Below are positions 15,329-24,074 of a stretch of 64,000 nt of DNA, in pieces. The notes under the pieces were generated by a model. The model had not been told where the DNA came from, searched no databases, and saw only the letters and a program-made list of their open reading frames with translations. Positions within the stretch are counted from its first letter, which is position 1. Every line of letters starts with the position of its first letter. The stretch is taken from assembly GCA_900550475.1 (NCBI GenBank), contig URSA01000003.1:186001-250000 (forward strand). Reading direction: 5' to 3'. Position numbers and translations under genes: made by a program. Source of the DNA: an uncultured Lachnospiraceae bacterium (GTDB taxonomy: Bacteria; Bacillota; Clostridia; Lachnospirales; Lachnospiraceae).

Positions 15329-17986
15329 ATGAAACAATTCACTTCAGAAGAATTAAGAACGGCGTGGAAGCAGTTTTATATCGAGAGAGGACATGTGGAT
15401 GTGGGAGCGGTATCTCTGGTATCCGACGGCTCCACCGGCGTTCTTTTCAATGTGGCGGGCATGCAGCCCCTGATGCCCTACCTGTTAGGGCAGAAGCATC
15501 CTCTCGGAACAAGGCTCTGCAACGTGCAGGGCTGTGTCCGCACGAACGATATCGATTCCGTGGGCGACAAGAGCCATGTCACCTTCTTTGAGATGATGGG
15601 AAGCTGGAGCCTTGGAGATTACTTCAAGGAGGACAGGTGCAAATGGAGCTTTGAGCTTCTGACGCAGGTGCTCGGCTTCGATGCGGAGCACCTTGCCGCA
15701 ACCGTGTTTGCGGGGGATGAGAATGCGCCCAGAGACGAGGAGGGTGCAAAATACCGCATTGCTTCCGGCTTTAAGAAAGAACATATTTACTATCTGCCCG
15801 CTGAGGACAACTGGTGGGGACTGGAGTACGGCCCCTGCGGCCCGGACAGCGAGATGTTCTATATCGCGGACAAGCCGGACTGCGGCCCGGATTGCGGACC
15901 CGGCTGTCATTGTGGCAAGTACACCGAGCTTGGAAACGATGTTTTCATGCAGTACGAGAAGCACCATGACGGCTCCCTGACGCCTCTGAAACAGAAAAAT
16001 GTGGATACCGGCTGGGGACTTGAGAGAATTCTGGCGTTCTTAAACGGAACGAAGGATGTGTACCGCACGGATCTCTTCGCCCCCATCATCGCCTATGTGG
16101 AGAAGGTGTCGGGACATCAGTACGATGCGGATGAGAAAATGACCCGATCCATGAGAGTGCTGTCCGATCATCTGCGCACCAGCGTAATGCTGATCGGAGA
16201 TGAGGCAAAGCTTCTTCCCTCTAACGCCGGCGCAGGCTATGTGCTTCGCAGACTGATCCGCCGCGCAGTGCGCCACGGAAGAATTTTGGGGCTTACCACG
16301 GACAACCTGCTTACGATCGCAGGTATGTATATTGATGATATTTATGCAAAGAGCTATCCTCGCCTTGTGAAAAACAGAGAGTTCATTCTCTCGGAATTGA
16401 AGAAGGAGATCACCCGCTTTGAGAGCACTCTCGAGAACGGCATGAAGGAGTTTAAAAAGATTCTGGACGAGAAGCGCGAGAGGGGCGAAAATGCCATTGA
16501 CGGAGACAGCGCGTTCTATCTCTATGACACCTTTGGCTTCCCTATTGAACTGACGGTGGAACTTGCGGACGAAGAGGGACTGACGGTGGATGAGACCGGA
16601 TTTACAGCCGCCATGGAAGCACAGAAGCAGAAGGCAAGGGATAACCAGAACTTCTCCGCAAAGCTGACGGTGGGTGCAGGGGTGTTTGATGCACTTCCCG
16701 ATACGGTTGTAAGTGAGTTTACAGGCTATGACGGCATTGGGACGGAAAGCAGGATTGTTGCAGCTGCATCCGAAACGGAAATGAAGCAGGAACTTGCTGC
16801 CGGGGAATCCGGAACGATTGTGACGGAAAAGACGCCTTTCTATGCCACCATGGGCGGACAGAAGGCGGATAAGGGTGTCATTACCACAAAGGACGGCGTG
16901 TTTGAGGTGGAGGACACCGTGAAGCTGTTAAATGGCAGAATCATCGGTCATGTGGGCAAGGTGGTAAAGGGCGTTTTGAAGACAGGAGACAATGCCCTGC
17001 TGCAGGTGGATGCCGCAAACCGTGCGGACACCTGCAAGAACCACAGTGCGACGCATCTGTTGCAGAGCGCGCTCAGACAGGTGCTGGGTTCCCATGTGGA
17101 GCAGGCAGGCTCCTATGTGGACAGCGAGAGGCTGCGTTTCGATTTCAGCCATTCCGCACCCATGACATCCGAGGAGATCGCCAGGACGGAGGAGATTGTA
17201 AACAGCAGGATCACAGCGGCGCTTCCGGTTGTCACCAGGGTGATGTCCTTGGAGGAGGCGAAGAAGACAGGCGCGATGGCACTGTTCGGAGAAAAGTACG
17301 GCGAGAGCGTGCGCGTGGTGTCCATGGGAGACTTCTCCACGGAGCTGTGCGGCGGTACGCATGTGGGAAATACGGCGCAGATTGCAGTATTCAAGATCGT
17401 ATCGGAGAGCGGTGTTGCAGCCGGTGTGCGCAGAATTGAGGCACTCACGGGAAGCGGAGTTATCGCTTACTACAAACAGATGGAAGAGAAGCTGCTTTCC
17501 GCAGCCAAGGCAGTCAGGACCACGCCGGATACGTTGGTGGAGAAGTGCGAACACCTGATGGCAGAATTGAAGAGCTTACAGAGCGAGAACGAGGCGTTGA
17601 AGGCAAAGGCTGCAAAGGAAGCGCTGGGCGATGTGATGGATCGCGTCGTGGAAGTGAAGGGCGTGAAGCTCCTTGCAAGCAGCGTGGACAATGTGGACAT
17701 GAACGGACTGCGCGATCTGGGCGATTCCCTGAAGGAGAAGCTGGGCGAGGGCGTTGTGGTGCTTCTTTCCGCAAAGGACGGCAAGGTGAGCATGGTGGCG
17801 ATGGCAACGGACGGCGCCATTGCGAAGGGTGCGCACGCAGGAAATCTGATCAAGGGCATTGCCGCACTGGTAGGCGGCGGTGGCGGCGGCAGACCCAATA
17901 TGGCGCAGGCCGGAGGAAAGAATCCCGCAGGCATTTCCGCGGCGATTGCCGAGACGGAAAAAGTGCTTGCAGGCATGCTTTCGTAA
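15329..17986 (+). CDS. alaS: Alanyl-tRNA synthetase
   Basis: The class II catalytic core (residues 1-240) includes GMQPLMPYLLG and RTNDIDSVG. It is followed by the tRNA-recognition region with LRRLIRRAVRHGRILG, the editing domain with zinc ligands HSATH and CGGTH, and a C-terminal DHHA1 domain with GGGGGGRPNMAQAGG. A Cys-rich insert (CGPDCGPGCHCG, near 193-204) sits in the catalytic core. The length of 885 residues is normal. The start at ATG 15329 follows GGAGG; a TTG 12 bases upstream is less likely. It pairs with glyS in one transcript. Confidence 0.97.
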   Translation: MKQFTSEELRTAWKQFYIERGHVDVGAVSLVSDGSTGVLFNVAGMQPLMPYLLGQKHPLGTRLCNVQGCVRTNDIDSVGDKSHVTFFEMMGSWSLGDYFKEDRCKWSFELLTQVLGFDAEHLAATVFAGDENAPRDEEGAKYRIASGFKKEHIYYLPAEDNWWGLEYGPCGPDSEMFYIADKPDCGPDCGPGCHCGKYTELGNDVFMQYEKHHDGSLTPLKQKNVDTGWGLERILAFLNGTKDVYRTDLFAPIIAYVEKVSGHQYDADEKMTRSMRVLSDHLRTSVMLIGDEAKLLPSNAGAGYVLRRLIRRAVRHGRILGLTTDNLLTIAGMYIDDIYAKSYPRLVKNREFILSELKKEITRFESTLENGMKEFKKILDEKRERGENAIDGDSAFYLYDTFGFPIELTVELADEEGLTVDETGFTAAMEAQKQKARDNQNFSAKLTVGAGVFDALPDTVVSEFTGYDGIGTESRIVAAASETEMKQELAAGESGTIVTEKTPFYATMGGQKADKGVITTKDGVFEVEDTVKLLNGRIIGHVGKVVKGVLKTGDNALLQVDAANRADTCKNHSATHLLQSALRQVLGSHVEQAGSYVDSERLRFDFSHSAPMTSEEIARTEEIVNSRITAALPVVTRVMSLEEAKKTGAMALFGEKYGESVRVVSMGDFSTELCGGTHVGNTAQIAVFKIVSESGVAAGVRRIEALTGSGVIAYYKQMEEKLLSAAKAVRTTPDTLVEKCEHLMAELKSLQSENEALKAKAAKEALGDVMDRVVEVKGVKLLASSVDNVDMNGLRDLGDSLKEKLGEGVVVLLSAKDGKVSMVAMATDGAIAKGAHAGNLIKGIAALVGGGGGGRPNMAQAGGKNPAGISAAIAETEKVLAGMLS

Positions 17987-18023
17987 AAATAAGCAAAAAA
18001 TTTTGCCGACATAAAAAAAGTAG

Positions 18024-18051
18024 TTGACGCTGACTGATTTTATGATATAAT
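18024..18051 (+). promoter_or_regulatory. Promoter of rpsU
   Basis: TTGACG (18024-18029), 16 bp, perfect TATAAT (18046-18051), with TGA before it as an extended -10. Confidence 0.8.
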
Positions 18052-18062
18052 GTGTATTGTGT

Positions 18063-18111
18063 ATGCGGGCTGTAACCAAAGTGATGGCCGGTTGCACATA
18101 TTAACCCGTAT
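18063..18111 (+). promoter_or_regulatory. Structured leader of rpsU
   Basis: Two nested stems occupy the 5' leader: ATGCGGG (18063-18069) with CCCGTAT (18105-18111), and TGTAACC (18071-18077) with GGTTGCA (18090-18096), each with one G-U pair. The asymmetric inner loop is the layout of a protein-binding RNA. A role in autoregulation by S21 is inference. Confidence 0.45.
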
Positions 18112-18156
18112 CAGTCGTGTTGCTTGAAGGGACTGAAGGGAGGTCAGGGTGTAGTT

Positions 18157-18333
18157 ATGTCAAACGTAATCGTAAAAGAGAACGAGACTTTAGACAGCGC
18201 GTTACGTCGTTTCAAGAGAAGCTGTGCGAAGGCAGGTATCCAGCAGGAGATCCGCAAGAGAGAGCATTATGAGAAACCAAGTGTAAGACGTAAGAAGAAG
18301 TCTGAAGCGGCAAGAAAGCGTAAATATAACTAA
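18157..18333 (+). CDS. rpsU: 30S ribosomal protein S21
   Basis: A 58-residue basic protein with the S21 signature: VKENETLDSALRRFKR at the start, then a Lys/Arg-rich helix RRKKKSEAARKRKY. S21 joins the platform of the 30S subunit late in assembly and assists mRNA selection. The start MSNVIV at ATG 18157 matches family starts; the GGGAGG at 18138-18143 is 13 bp away, longer than usual. The gene has its own promoter, a structured leader and a terminator. Confidence 0.97.
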   Translation: MSNVIVKENETLDSALRRFKRSCAKAGIQQEIRKREHYEKPSVRRKKKSEAARKRKYN

Positions 18334-18344
18334 GAAAATCAGAA

Positions 18345-18379
18345 AAGTCCTTGGTCATCTCGATCCGGGACTTCTGTAT
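18345..18379 (+). terminator. Probable terminator of rpsU
   Basis: AAGTCC (18345-18350) pairs with GGACTT (18368-18373), and TATTTTT follows. The stem is short, so termination may be partial. Confidence 0.5.
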
Positions 18380-18414
18380 TTTTACGCTGTGTTTTATGAG
18401 GAGAGGGAAAAAGC

Positions 18415-19008
18415 ATGTGGACGTTCAAAATGTTTGGGACGGACGTGTATCATCTGGTTGCTGCATTTGTGGTATACAGTATTCTGGGATGGTTTGTGGA
18501 GTCTGTCTACATGTCGTTTTGCAACCGCAAGTTGACGAACAGAGGATTTGCAAAGAGTCCGTTTTGTCCTATCTACGGATTCGGTGCGGTGTTTGGCTAT
18601 CTGGCGCTGTGCCCGCTTAGGAACAATTATGTGCTCCTGTATCTGTGCGGCGCAGTTTCCGCAACACTTTTTGAATTTCTGGTGGGCAAGCTGATGCTCC
18701 GCCTGTTTGGAGAGCTGTGGTGGGATTACAACGATAAGCCGCTCAACTACAAGGGAATCATATGTCTGGAGAGCACCATTGCATGGGGATTTTACGCGAT
18801 CGGTATTATCTGCTTTTTGAACAGCAAGGTATATGAGGCGATTGATCTGGTGAATCCAGACGTGGGCAGGAAGATCATATCCGTGATCCTGTTCATTGTG
18901 CTGATCGATTACATCATCCAGCTTTTGAAAGCCTTCAAGGTCGATCTGGATAGACCGAAACAGGCGATCCGGAAGCGGTATGAAAATTTTAAGGCGCGCT
19001 GGTATTAG
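18415..19008 (+). CDS. CmpB-like putative ABC transporter membrane protein (PF06541 type)
   Basis: A 197-residue membrane protein with about five hydrophobic helices. The family signature is plain near the N-terminus: GWFVESVYMSF, then NRGFAKSPFCPIYGFG. These proteins are listed as type IV ABC-transporter membrane components, but their substrate and partners are unknown and no ATPase lies beside it here. The ribosome binding site GAGAGGG precedes ATG 18415. A strong terminator follows at 19036. Confidence 0.8.
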   Translation: MWTFKMFGTDVYHLVAAFVVYSILGWFVESVYMSFCNRKLTNRGFAKSPFCPIYGFGAVFGYLALCPLRNNYVLLYLCGAVSATLFEFLVGKLMLRLFGELWWDYNDKPLNYKGIICLESTIAWGFYAIGIICFLNSKVYEAIDLVNPDVGRKIISVILFIVLIDYIIQLLKAFKVDLDRPKQAIRKRYENFKARWY

Positions 19009-19035
19009 ATATCTGATACAATGATACATATTCGG

Positions 19036-19089
19036 AGCCGCAGTTCCATATCTTTTATAAAAAAGATGGGAAGTGCGGCTTTTGTTTTT
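19036..19089 (+). terminator. Strong Rho-independent terminator
   Basis: A long stem is formed by AGCCGCA/TGCGGCT (19036-19042 with 19074-19080), TTCC/GGAA and ATCTTTT/AAAAGAT, with loop ATAA (19057-19060) and a T-rich tail 19080-19089. It ends the CmpB-like gene and lies directly against the start of the next gene. Confidence 0.85.
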
Positions 19090-19096
19090 GAAAAGA

Positions 19097-20248
19097 ATGA
19101 AACGGCTGTCAGCCTGCTTCCTGGCGTTTCTGCTGTTTTTCGGCGGCGGACTGCAGGTTTCGGCACAGGTGGAGATTGCCGCGCCGTCGGCAATTCTGAT
19201 CGAGGCATCCACGGGACAGACCATATTTGAATGTAACGCATCGGAACGCCGAAGTCCGGCAAGCATTACCAAGATTATGACCTTACTGCTGATCTTTGAG
19301 ACGCTGGAGGAGGGGAAGATCACCTTGGAGGATGAGATTGTGACCAGTGCCCATGCAAAATCCATGGGCGGCTCACAGGTTTTTCTGGAGGAAGGGGAGA
19401 TCCAGACGCTGGATACGCTCATCAAATGCGTTGCGGTGGCTTCCGGAAATGACGCTTCCGTGGCGGTTGCGGAGTACATAGCGGGATCTGAGACGGCGTT
19501 TGTGGAAATGATGAACGAGAAGGCGGCAAAGCTCGGTCTGATGGACACCCATTTCGAGGATTGCTGCGGGCTTACGGACTCGGATAACCACTATACCACG
19601 GCATATGATGTGGCGGTCATGTCAAGGGAGCTAACCACAAAATATCCCGCTGTTTTTGACTATACGGGAATCTGGATGGAGGATATCACCCATGTCACGG
19701 CACAGGGAACCAGCCAGTTTACACTGTCAAGCACGAACAAGCTCCTAAAGCAGTACGAGTGGGCAACCGGATTGAAAACCGGTTCTACAAGCAAGGCAAA
19801 ATACTGCCTGTCCGCCACGGCGTCCAAGGACGGGATCGACCTGATCGCGGTGGTGATGGGAGCGCCGGACTACATGGTGCGTTTCGAGGACGCCAGAACA
19901 TTGTTAGACTACGGCTTCCGGGTGAGCAAGCTCTACCGGGATGAAAATACGGATATGCTTCCGAGACTTGCCGTGGAGGGCGGTGTGGCGGAGGAGGTCG
20001 GGATTGTGTACGAGGGTTCCTTTGAGTATCTGGATCTTCAGGGAAACGATCTGTCCGGGGTGACAAAATCCCTGCAGCTGCCGGAGAGTGTGCAGGCGCC
20101 GGTGAAAAGCGGCGAGGCGGTGGGCGAGGCGGTTTACCAGCTGGGCGACGCCGAGATCGGCAGAGTGAAGCTGCTCGCGGGCGGGGATGTGGAGAAAGCG
20201 GTCTACCGGGATTACCTGAAAAAGGTGTTCTCCCTGTTTCTGATGTAG
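19097..20248 (+). CDS. D-alanyl-D-alanine carboxypeptidase (S11, DacF/PBP5-like)
   Basis: The S11 serine peptidase domain contains all three active-site motifs: SxxK as SITK (Ser56-Lys59), SxN as SGN (116-118) and KTG (227-229). An N-terminal signal peptide (about 1-23) precedes it, and the C-terminus ends in a beta-rich PBP5_C-like part and a short hydrophobic segment that may anchor it to the membrane. The enzyme trims the terminal D-Ala of peptidoglycan stem peptides. ATG 19097 is chosen because the alternative GTG at 19073 lies inside the terminator stem; no Shine-Dalgarno is visible in front of either. The hairpin leaves little room for a normal promoter. Confidence 0.9.
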   Translation: MKRLSACFLAFLLFFGGGLQVSAQVEIAAPSAILIEASTGQTIFECNASERRSPASITKIMTLLLIFETLEEGKITLEDEIVTSAHAKSMGGSQVFLEEGEIQTLDTLIKCVAVASGNDASVAVAEYIAGSETAFVEMMNEKAAKLGLMDTHFEDCCGLTDSDNHYTTAYDVAVMSRELTTKYPAVFDYTGIWMEDITHVTAQGTSQFTLSSTNKLLKQYEWATGLKTGSTSKAKYCLSATASKDGIDLIAVVMGAPDYMVRFEDARTLLDYGFRVSKLYRDENTDMLPRLAVEGGVAEEVGIVYEGSFEYLDLQGNDLSGVTKSLQLPESVQAPVKSGEAVGEAVYQLGDAEIGRVKLLAGGDVEKAVYRDYLKKVFSLFLM

Positions 20249-20256
20249 ATTGCTGT

Positions 20257-20285
20257 TTGTGTGCAGTGTGTAATTATGCTATAAT
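20257..20285 (+). promoter_or_regulatory. Promoter of metallophosphoesterase-scpAB operon
   Basis: TTGTGT (20257-20262), 17 bp, perfect TATAAT (20280-20285) with TATGC in front, an extended -10. It makes start codons upstream of about 20292 impossible for the next gene. Confidence 0.65.
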
Positions 20286-20316
20286 GAGGCACGGAACGAA
20301 TATCCTGCGAAGCAGG

Positions 20317-21237
20317 ATGAAGAGTGCGGCAGCACGAAATCGGGAAGGAATATACGGAGCGATGACGGTTCTTTTGATGATACTGTTTTTTTTGATCGTT
20401 GTGTGCGCGTGGGTGGTCTTGTATGACACCCACCGCTTTGTGACGGTAAAATACCGATTTGCTTCGCCCAAGATCAAGCAGGGCATGCGGCTTGTCATGC
20501 TGTCCGATCTGCACAACTACCGCTACGGGAGGGAGAACGAGCTTCTCCTTGACGCGATTGGGGAGAATAAACCGGACGCCGTGATTCTGGCGGGAGATAT
20601 GATCACGGCAAAAAAAGGAGAGAAGTTCGATAAGACGCTGTCCTTTCTGAAAACGCTGGCGGAGCGCTATCCGGTGTACTACGCATACGGCAACCACGAA
20701 CAGAAGATCATGCTGTATCCCGGCCGTTACGGGGATATGGGAGAAAAGTTCGAGGAGGGTCTTAAGGAGGCGGGAATCAAGCCACTCAACAATCTGCACT
20801 GTGTGCTGCGTGATCGGAATATTGTCTTTTACGGTCTGGAGATCGGCAGGGAATTTTTTAAGCGCTTTGAGATACCGCCCATGCCGGAGCGGTATCTGAC
20901 GGAAACGCTGGGCACGCCGGAGTCTTCCGCATACTGTGTGCTTCTGGCGCACAACCCGGACTATTTTCCGGAGTACGCAAAATGGGGCGCGGATCTGGTC
21001 TTTTCCGGGCATATACACGGCGGCATTGTGCGGCTTCCCTTTCTGGGAGGCGTGATTTCCCCGGCAATCCGGTTTTTTCCGAAATATGACGGAGGGCTGT
21101 TTGGGGAGGGGAACGCCAAAATGGTTCTGGGGCGCGGAATCGGCACGCATTCGCCGAGGGTCAGACTTTTCAATCCCGCTGAGCTTATCGTGGTTGAGCT
21201 TGAAAAAGAACTTGATACGGAGAGAAAAAGCCGTTAG
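20317..21237 (+). CDS. Membrane-anchored calcineurin-like metallophosphoesterase (YkuE-like)
   Basis: After a single N-terminal membrane helix (LLMILFFLIVVCAWVVLY), the metallophosphoesterase motifs appear in order: LSDLHN, AGDM, GNHE, AHNP and GHIHGG. These bind two metal ions and hydrolyse phosphoesters or phosphodiesters. In the YkuE-like group the substrate may be a lipid or nucleotide, but it cannot be read from the sequence. The start is uncertain: ATG 20317 (306 aa) has weak AGCAGG in front, and ATG 20362 would put the membrane helix at the very N-terminus. It is followed closely by scpA. Confidence 0.85.
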   Translation: MKSAAARNREGIYGAMTVLLMILFFLIVVCAWVVLYDTHRFVTVKYRFASPKIKQGMRLVMLSDLHNYRYGRENELLLDAIGENKPDAVILAGDMITAKKGEKFDKTLSFLKTLAERYPVYYAYGNHEQKIMLYPGRYGDMGEKFEEGLKEAGIKPLNNLHCVLRDRNIVFYGLEIGREFFKRFEIPPMPERYLTETLGTPESSAYCVLLAHNPDYFPEYAKWGADLVFSGHIHGGIVRLPFLGGVISPAIRFFPKYDGGLFGEGNAKMVLGRGIGTHSPRVRLFNPAELIVVELEKELDTERKSR

Positions 21238-21272
21238 AATAGAACAGTGAACGCTGTGAAATGGAGAACATT

Positions 21273-22022
21273 ATGGCAATACCGGTAAAACTTGAGGTGT
21301 TTGAGGGGCCGCTTGACCTTCTTCTGCACCTGATCGATAAGAACAAAATAGATATCTATGATATTCCGATTGTGGAGATCACGGCGCAGTATCTGGATTA
21401 TATCCGCCGGATGCAGACGGAAGACATGAACGTGATGAGCGAGTTTCTGGTCATGGCGGCAACACTTCTTGACATCAAGTGCAGGATGCTCCTTCCCAAG
21501 GAAGTCAATGAGGAAGGGGAGGAAGAGGATCCCAGAGCAGAGCTGGTACAGAGACTGCTCGAATACAAGATGTATAAGTATATGTCCTATGAGTTACGGG
21601 ACAAGCAGGTGGATGCCCAGAGGTTCTTTTACAGGGAGCAGCATCTTCCGAAGGAAGTGGAGGGATACCGCCAGCCGGTGGACTATGCGGAGCTGATCGG
21701 GAAGTTGAACCTGCAGAAATTGCAGGATATCTTCAAGTCTGTGGTCAGGAAGCAGGAGGACAAGATCGATCCCATCCGGAGCAGCTACGGAAACATTGAG
21801 AAGGAAGAGATCGATATGGACGCCAAGGCACTGCATGTGGAGGAGTATATTCTGGCGCACAGCCATTGCAGCTTCCGGGAGCTTTTGGAAAAACAGCACA
21901 GCAAGATGGAGGTCATCGTCACGTTTTTAGTTATTCTGGAGATGATGAAGGTGGGCAAGATCAACATTGTGCAGGAGAACACCTTTGATGATATTTTCAT
22001 CACATTGAAAGAGAGCGCGTAG
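21273..22022 (+). CDS. scpA: Segregation and condensation protein A
   Basis: ScpA is the kleisin of the SMC-ScpAB condensin, which bridges the SMC head domains and compacts the chromosome. The N-terminal signature VFEGPLDLLLHLIDKNKIDIYDIPI is unmistakable, and the C-terminal winged helix (FRELLEKQHSKMEVIVTFLVILEMMK) contacts the SMC head. The length of 249 residues is typical. ATG 21273 follows GGAGA; an in-frame ATG 12 bases upstream has no ribosome binding site. scpB begins 15 bp later. Confidence 0.96.
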   Translation: MAIPVKLEVFEGPLDLLLHLIDKNKIDIYDIPIVEITAQYLDYIRRMQTEDMNVMSEFLVMAATLLDIKCRMLLPKEVNEEGEEEDPRAELVQRLLEYKMYKYMSYELRDKQVDAQRFFYREQHLPKEVEGYRQPVDYAELIGKLNLQKLQDIFKSVVRKQEDKIDPIRSSYGNIEKEEIDMDAKALHVEEYILAHSHCSFRELLEKQHSKMEVIVTFLVILEMMKVGKINIVQENTFDDIFITLKESA

Positions 22023-22037
22023 AAAAGAGGAATGGAA

Positions 22038-22616
22038 ATGGAGAGACAACAGCAGGAAGCGGTCATAGAGGCAATTCTGTTTACCATGGGGGAATCCGTG
22101 GAGATCAGCAGGCTGGCCGCGGTGCTTGAGACGGATAAAAATGAAGTGAAGGAAGTTCTGGAGGAAATGCAGAAAAGGTACGAGGCGGAGGAGAGAGGCA
22201 TCACGCTGATGCAGTTTGAGGACAGCGTACAGCTCTCCACCAAGCCCCGGCTTTACGAGTATCTGATCAAGATCGCCAAGACGCCCCGCAGGATGGTGCT
22301 GACCGATACGGTGATCGAGACCCTTTCCATCATTGCCTACAAGCAACCGGTCACCAGACTGGAGATTGAACGGATCAGAGGCGTGAGCTGCGACCATGCC
22401 ATCAACAAGCTGCTGGAGTACGATCTGATCACGGAGCTTGGAAGACTGGACGCACCGGGAAGACCGCTTCTGTTCGGCACAACGGAACAGTTTCTGCGCT
22501 GCTTTGGCGTGAAATCTCTTGAGGAGCTGCCGGAGCTTACTACCCTTCAGATGGAGGAGTTCAAACAGCAGGCCGAGGCGGAGGCAGGAATGATGCAGTC
22601 GGATGTGACCGAGTAA
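22038..22616 (+). CDS. scpB: Segregation and condensation protein B
   Basis: ScpB is the winged-helix dimer that binds ScpA in the SMC complex. The pattern EAILFTMGESVEISRLA at the start and LSIIAYKQPVTRLEIERIRGVSCDHAI in the second winged helix are family hallmarks, as is GRPLLFGTTEQFLRCFG. The length of 192 aa is typical. ATG 22038 has AGAGGA seven bases upstream; the ATG at 22032 is too close to it. The gene is followed by a terminator at 22648 and then by a carboxypeptidase gene, resembling the scpA-scpB-ypuI-dacB neighbourhood of B. subtilis. Confidence 0.95.
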   Translation: MERQQQEAVIEAILFTMGESVEISRLAAVLETDKNEVKEVLEEMQKRYEAEERGITLMQFEDSVQLSTKPRLYEYLIKIAKTPRRMVLTDTVIETLSIIAYKQPVTRLEIERIRGVSCDHAINKLLEYDLITELGRLDAPGRPLLFGTTEQFLRCFGVKSLEELPELTTLQMEEFKQQAEAEAGMMQSDVTE

Positions 22617-22647
22617 AAAAGAGGAAATTTACGGGAATTGTCAACAT

Positions 22648-22697
22648 ATACATAGTAGCAACGAAACAAAGGTGCGTTGCTGCTATGTATTTTTTTT
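22648..22697 (+). terminator. Strong Rho-independent terminator after scpB
   Basis: A 16-bp stem (22648-22663 with 22675-22690, one G-U pair) with an 11-nt loop and seven T (22691-22697). The 3' arm contains the only in-frame ATG of the next gene. Confidence 0.85.
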
Positions 22698-23986
22698 CGC
22701 AAATATGGAGAAGGAGGCTGCGGCGGACAGCGGCACTATGGCTGGTCTGTGCAGCTTTTGCCGGGGCAGCGCTTCCCTGCAGCGCCGCAGAGGAGCCCTC
22801 GCTCTATGCCACCGCCGCGGTGCTGATGGATGCGGACACGGGGCGCGTGCTGTATGAGAAGAACGGGGATGCCTTTCTGGCGAACGCCAGCACCACAAAG
22901 ATCATGACCTGTATTCTGGCACTGGAAAACGGCTGTACGGATGAGATGACGGAGATCTCCGCCTATGCGGCAAGCATGCCCAAGGTGAAATTATACATGA
23001 AGGCAGGAGAGCATTTCCGTCTCGGTGACCTTCTGTATTCCCTGATGCTGGAATCCCACAACGATTCGGCGGTGGCGATAGCCGAGAACATCGGCGGCAG
23101 CATGGAGGGCTTTGCCGGAATGATGAACGAAAAAGCGGCAGCCATCGGCTGCACGGGGACTTGCTTTATCACCCCGAACGGGCTGGATGCCACAAGGAAC
23201 GGAACGGACAAAGACGGCAATCCCGTGCAGCTTGCCCACGGCACCACGGCGAGGGATCTTGCCCGGATCATGGCATACTGCTGTTTTTATTCTCCGAAGA
23301 AGGAGGAGTTTTTAGACATCACGCGTGCGCAGTCGTACAGCTTTACGAACGAGGAGGGCAGAAGCTTTTCCTGCAATAACCACAATACGTTTCTGAATAT
23401 GATGGAGGGAGCGCTCTCCGGAAAGACGGGCTTTACGAACAAGGCGGGCTATTGTTATGTGGGCGCGCTGGAAAGAGAAGGAAAAAAATTTACCATTGCG
23501 CTGCTCGGCTGCGGCTGGCCGAATCATAAGACCTGGAAATGGGCAGACTCTAAAGAGCTGTTCGGTTATGGGCTGAGACGCTACACCTACCACGGACTTG
23601 CGGAGGCGGAATATGATCCGCTTCTTTTAAAACCGGTGCCTGTGGAGGACGGACAGACCGAGAAGCTGGGGCAGAGTGCGTATGTAGAACTGCGGATCGA
23701 TGAGAAAGGGGGAACGGGCTATGCTGGCATGGCATATCTGGCTGGGGAGGCTTCTATACAGACTTTCCAAGGGCTCCTGCTTGACGAAGAAGAAAGAATA
23801 GAAGTCACCTGCACCGTGGAGAAGCATCTGACCGCGCCGGTGGAAGCGGGAGTTTTGGTGGGAAGCATCCGCTACATGGTGGGAGAGGAATGCATCAGGG
23901 AGCTGCCGGTGGTGACCGCCGGGGAGGTTCCTCGGATCGATCTGGGCTGGTGCGTGATACAGGTGCTCAAAAAATATGTATTATAA
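22685..23986 (+). CDS. D-alanyl-D-alanine carboxypeptidase (S11), second copy
   Basis: An S11 penicillin-binding protein with SxxK as STTK (69-72), SxN as SHN (124-126) and KTG (247-249). An N-terminal signal peptide has a very basic n-region (WRRRLRR). A C-terminal beta domain is present. It acts outside the membrane on peptidoglycan stem peptides. ATG 22685 is the only in-frame ATG before the signal peptide, but it lies inside the 3' arm of a terminator and the next codons come from its T run, so the true start could be a non-ATG codon after GGAGG at about 22711. It is only distantly similar to the carboxypeptidase at 19.1 kb. Confidence 0.88.
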   Translation: MYFFSQIWRRRLRRTAALWLVCAAFAGAALPCSAAEEPSLYATAAVLMDADTGRVLYEKNGDAFLANASTTKIMTCILALENGCTDEMTEISAYAASMPKVKLYMKAGEHFRLGDLLYSLMLESHNDSAVAIAENIGGSMEGFAGMMNEKAAAIGCTGTCFITPNGLDATRNGTDKDGNPVQLAHGTTARDLARIMAYCCFYSPKKEEFLDITRAQSYSFTNEEGRSFSCNNHNTFLNMMEGALSGKTGFTNKAGYCYVGALEREGKKFTIALLGCGWPNHKTWKWADSKELFGYGLRRYTYHGLAEAEYDPLLLKPVPVEDGQTEKLGQSAYVELRIDEKGGTGYAGMAYLAGEASIQTFQGLLLDEEERIEVTCTVEKHLTAPVEAGVLVGSIRYMVGEECIRELPVVTAGEVPRIDLGWCVIQVLKKYVL

Positions 23987-24074
23987 ATGTTAAGATAACG
24001 TTAAAAAACTATACAAATCGTCCAATTTGTCCGATTCTGCAAAACTTTTGCTAGTGCGTTCGTTTTTTTTGTGC

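Noticed and set aside
17873..17895. GGC repeat in the end of alaS
   Set aside because: It encodes the normal glycine stretch of the AlaRS C-terminal domain.
17993..18006. Palindrome GCAAAAAATTTTGC after alaS as a terminator
   Set aside because: The stem is short and A/T-only in the middle, and no T run follows on the + strand.
18394..19548. 384-codon open frame on the - strand
   Set aside because: Spans the CmpB-like gene, a terminator and the carboxypeptidase gene; no domain.
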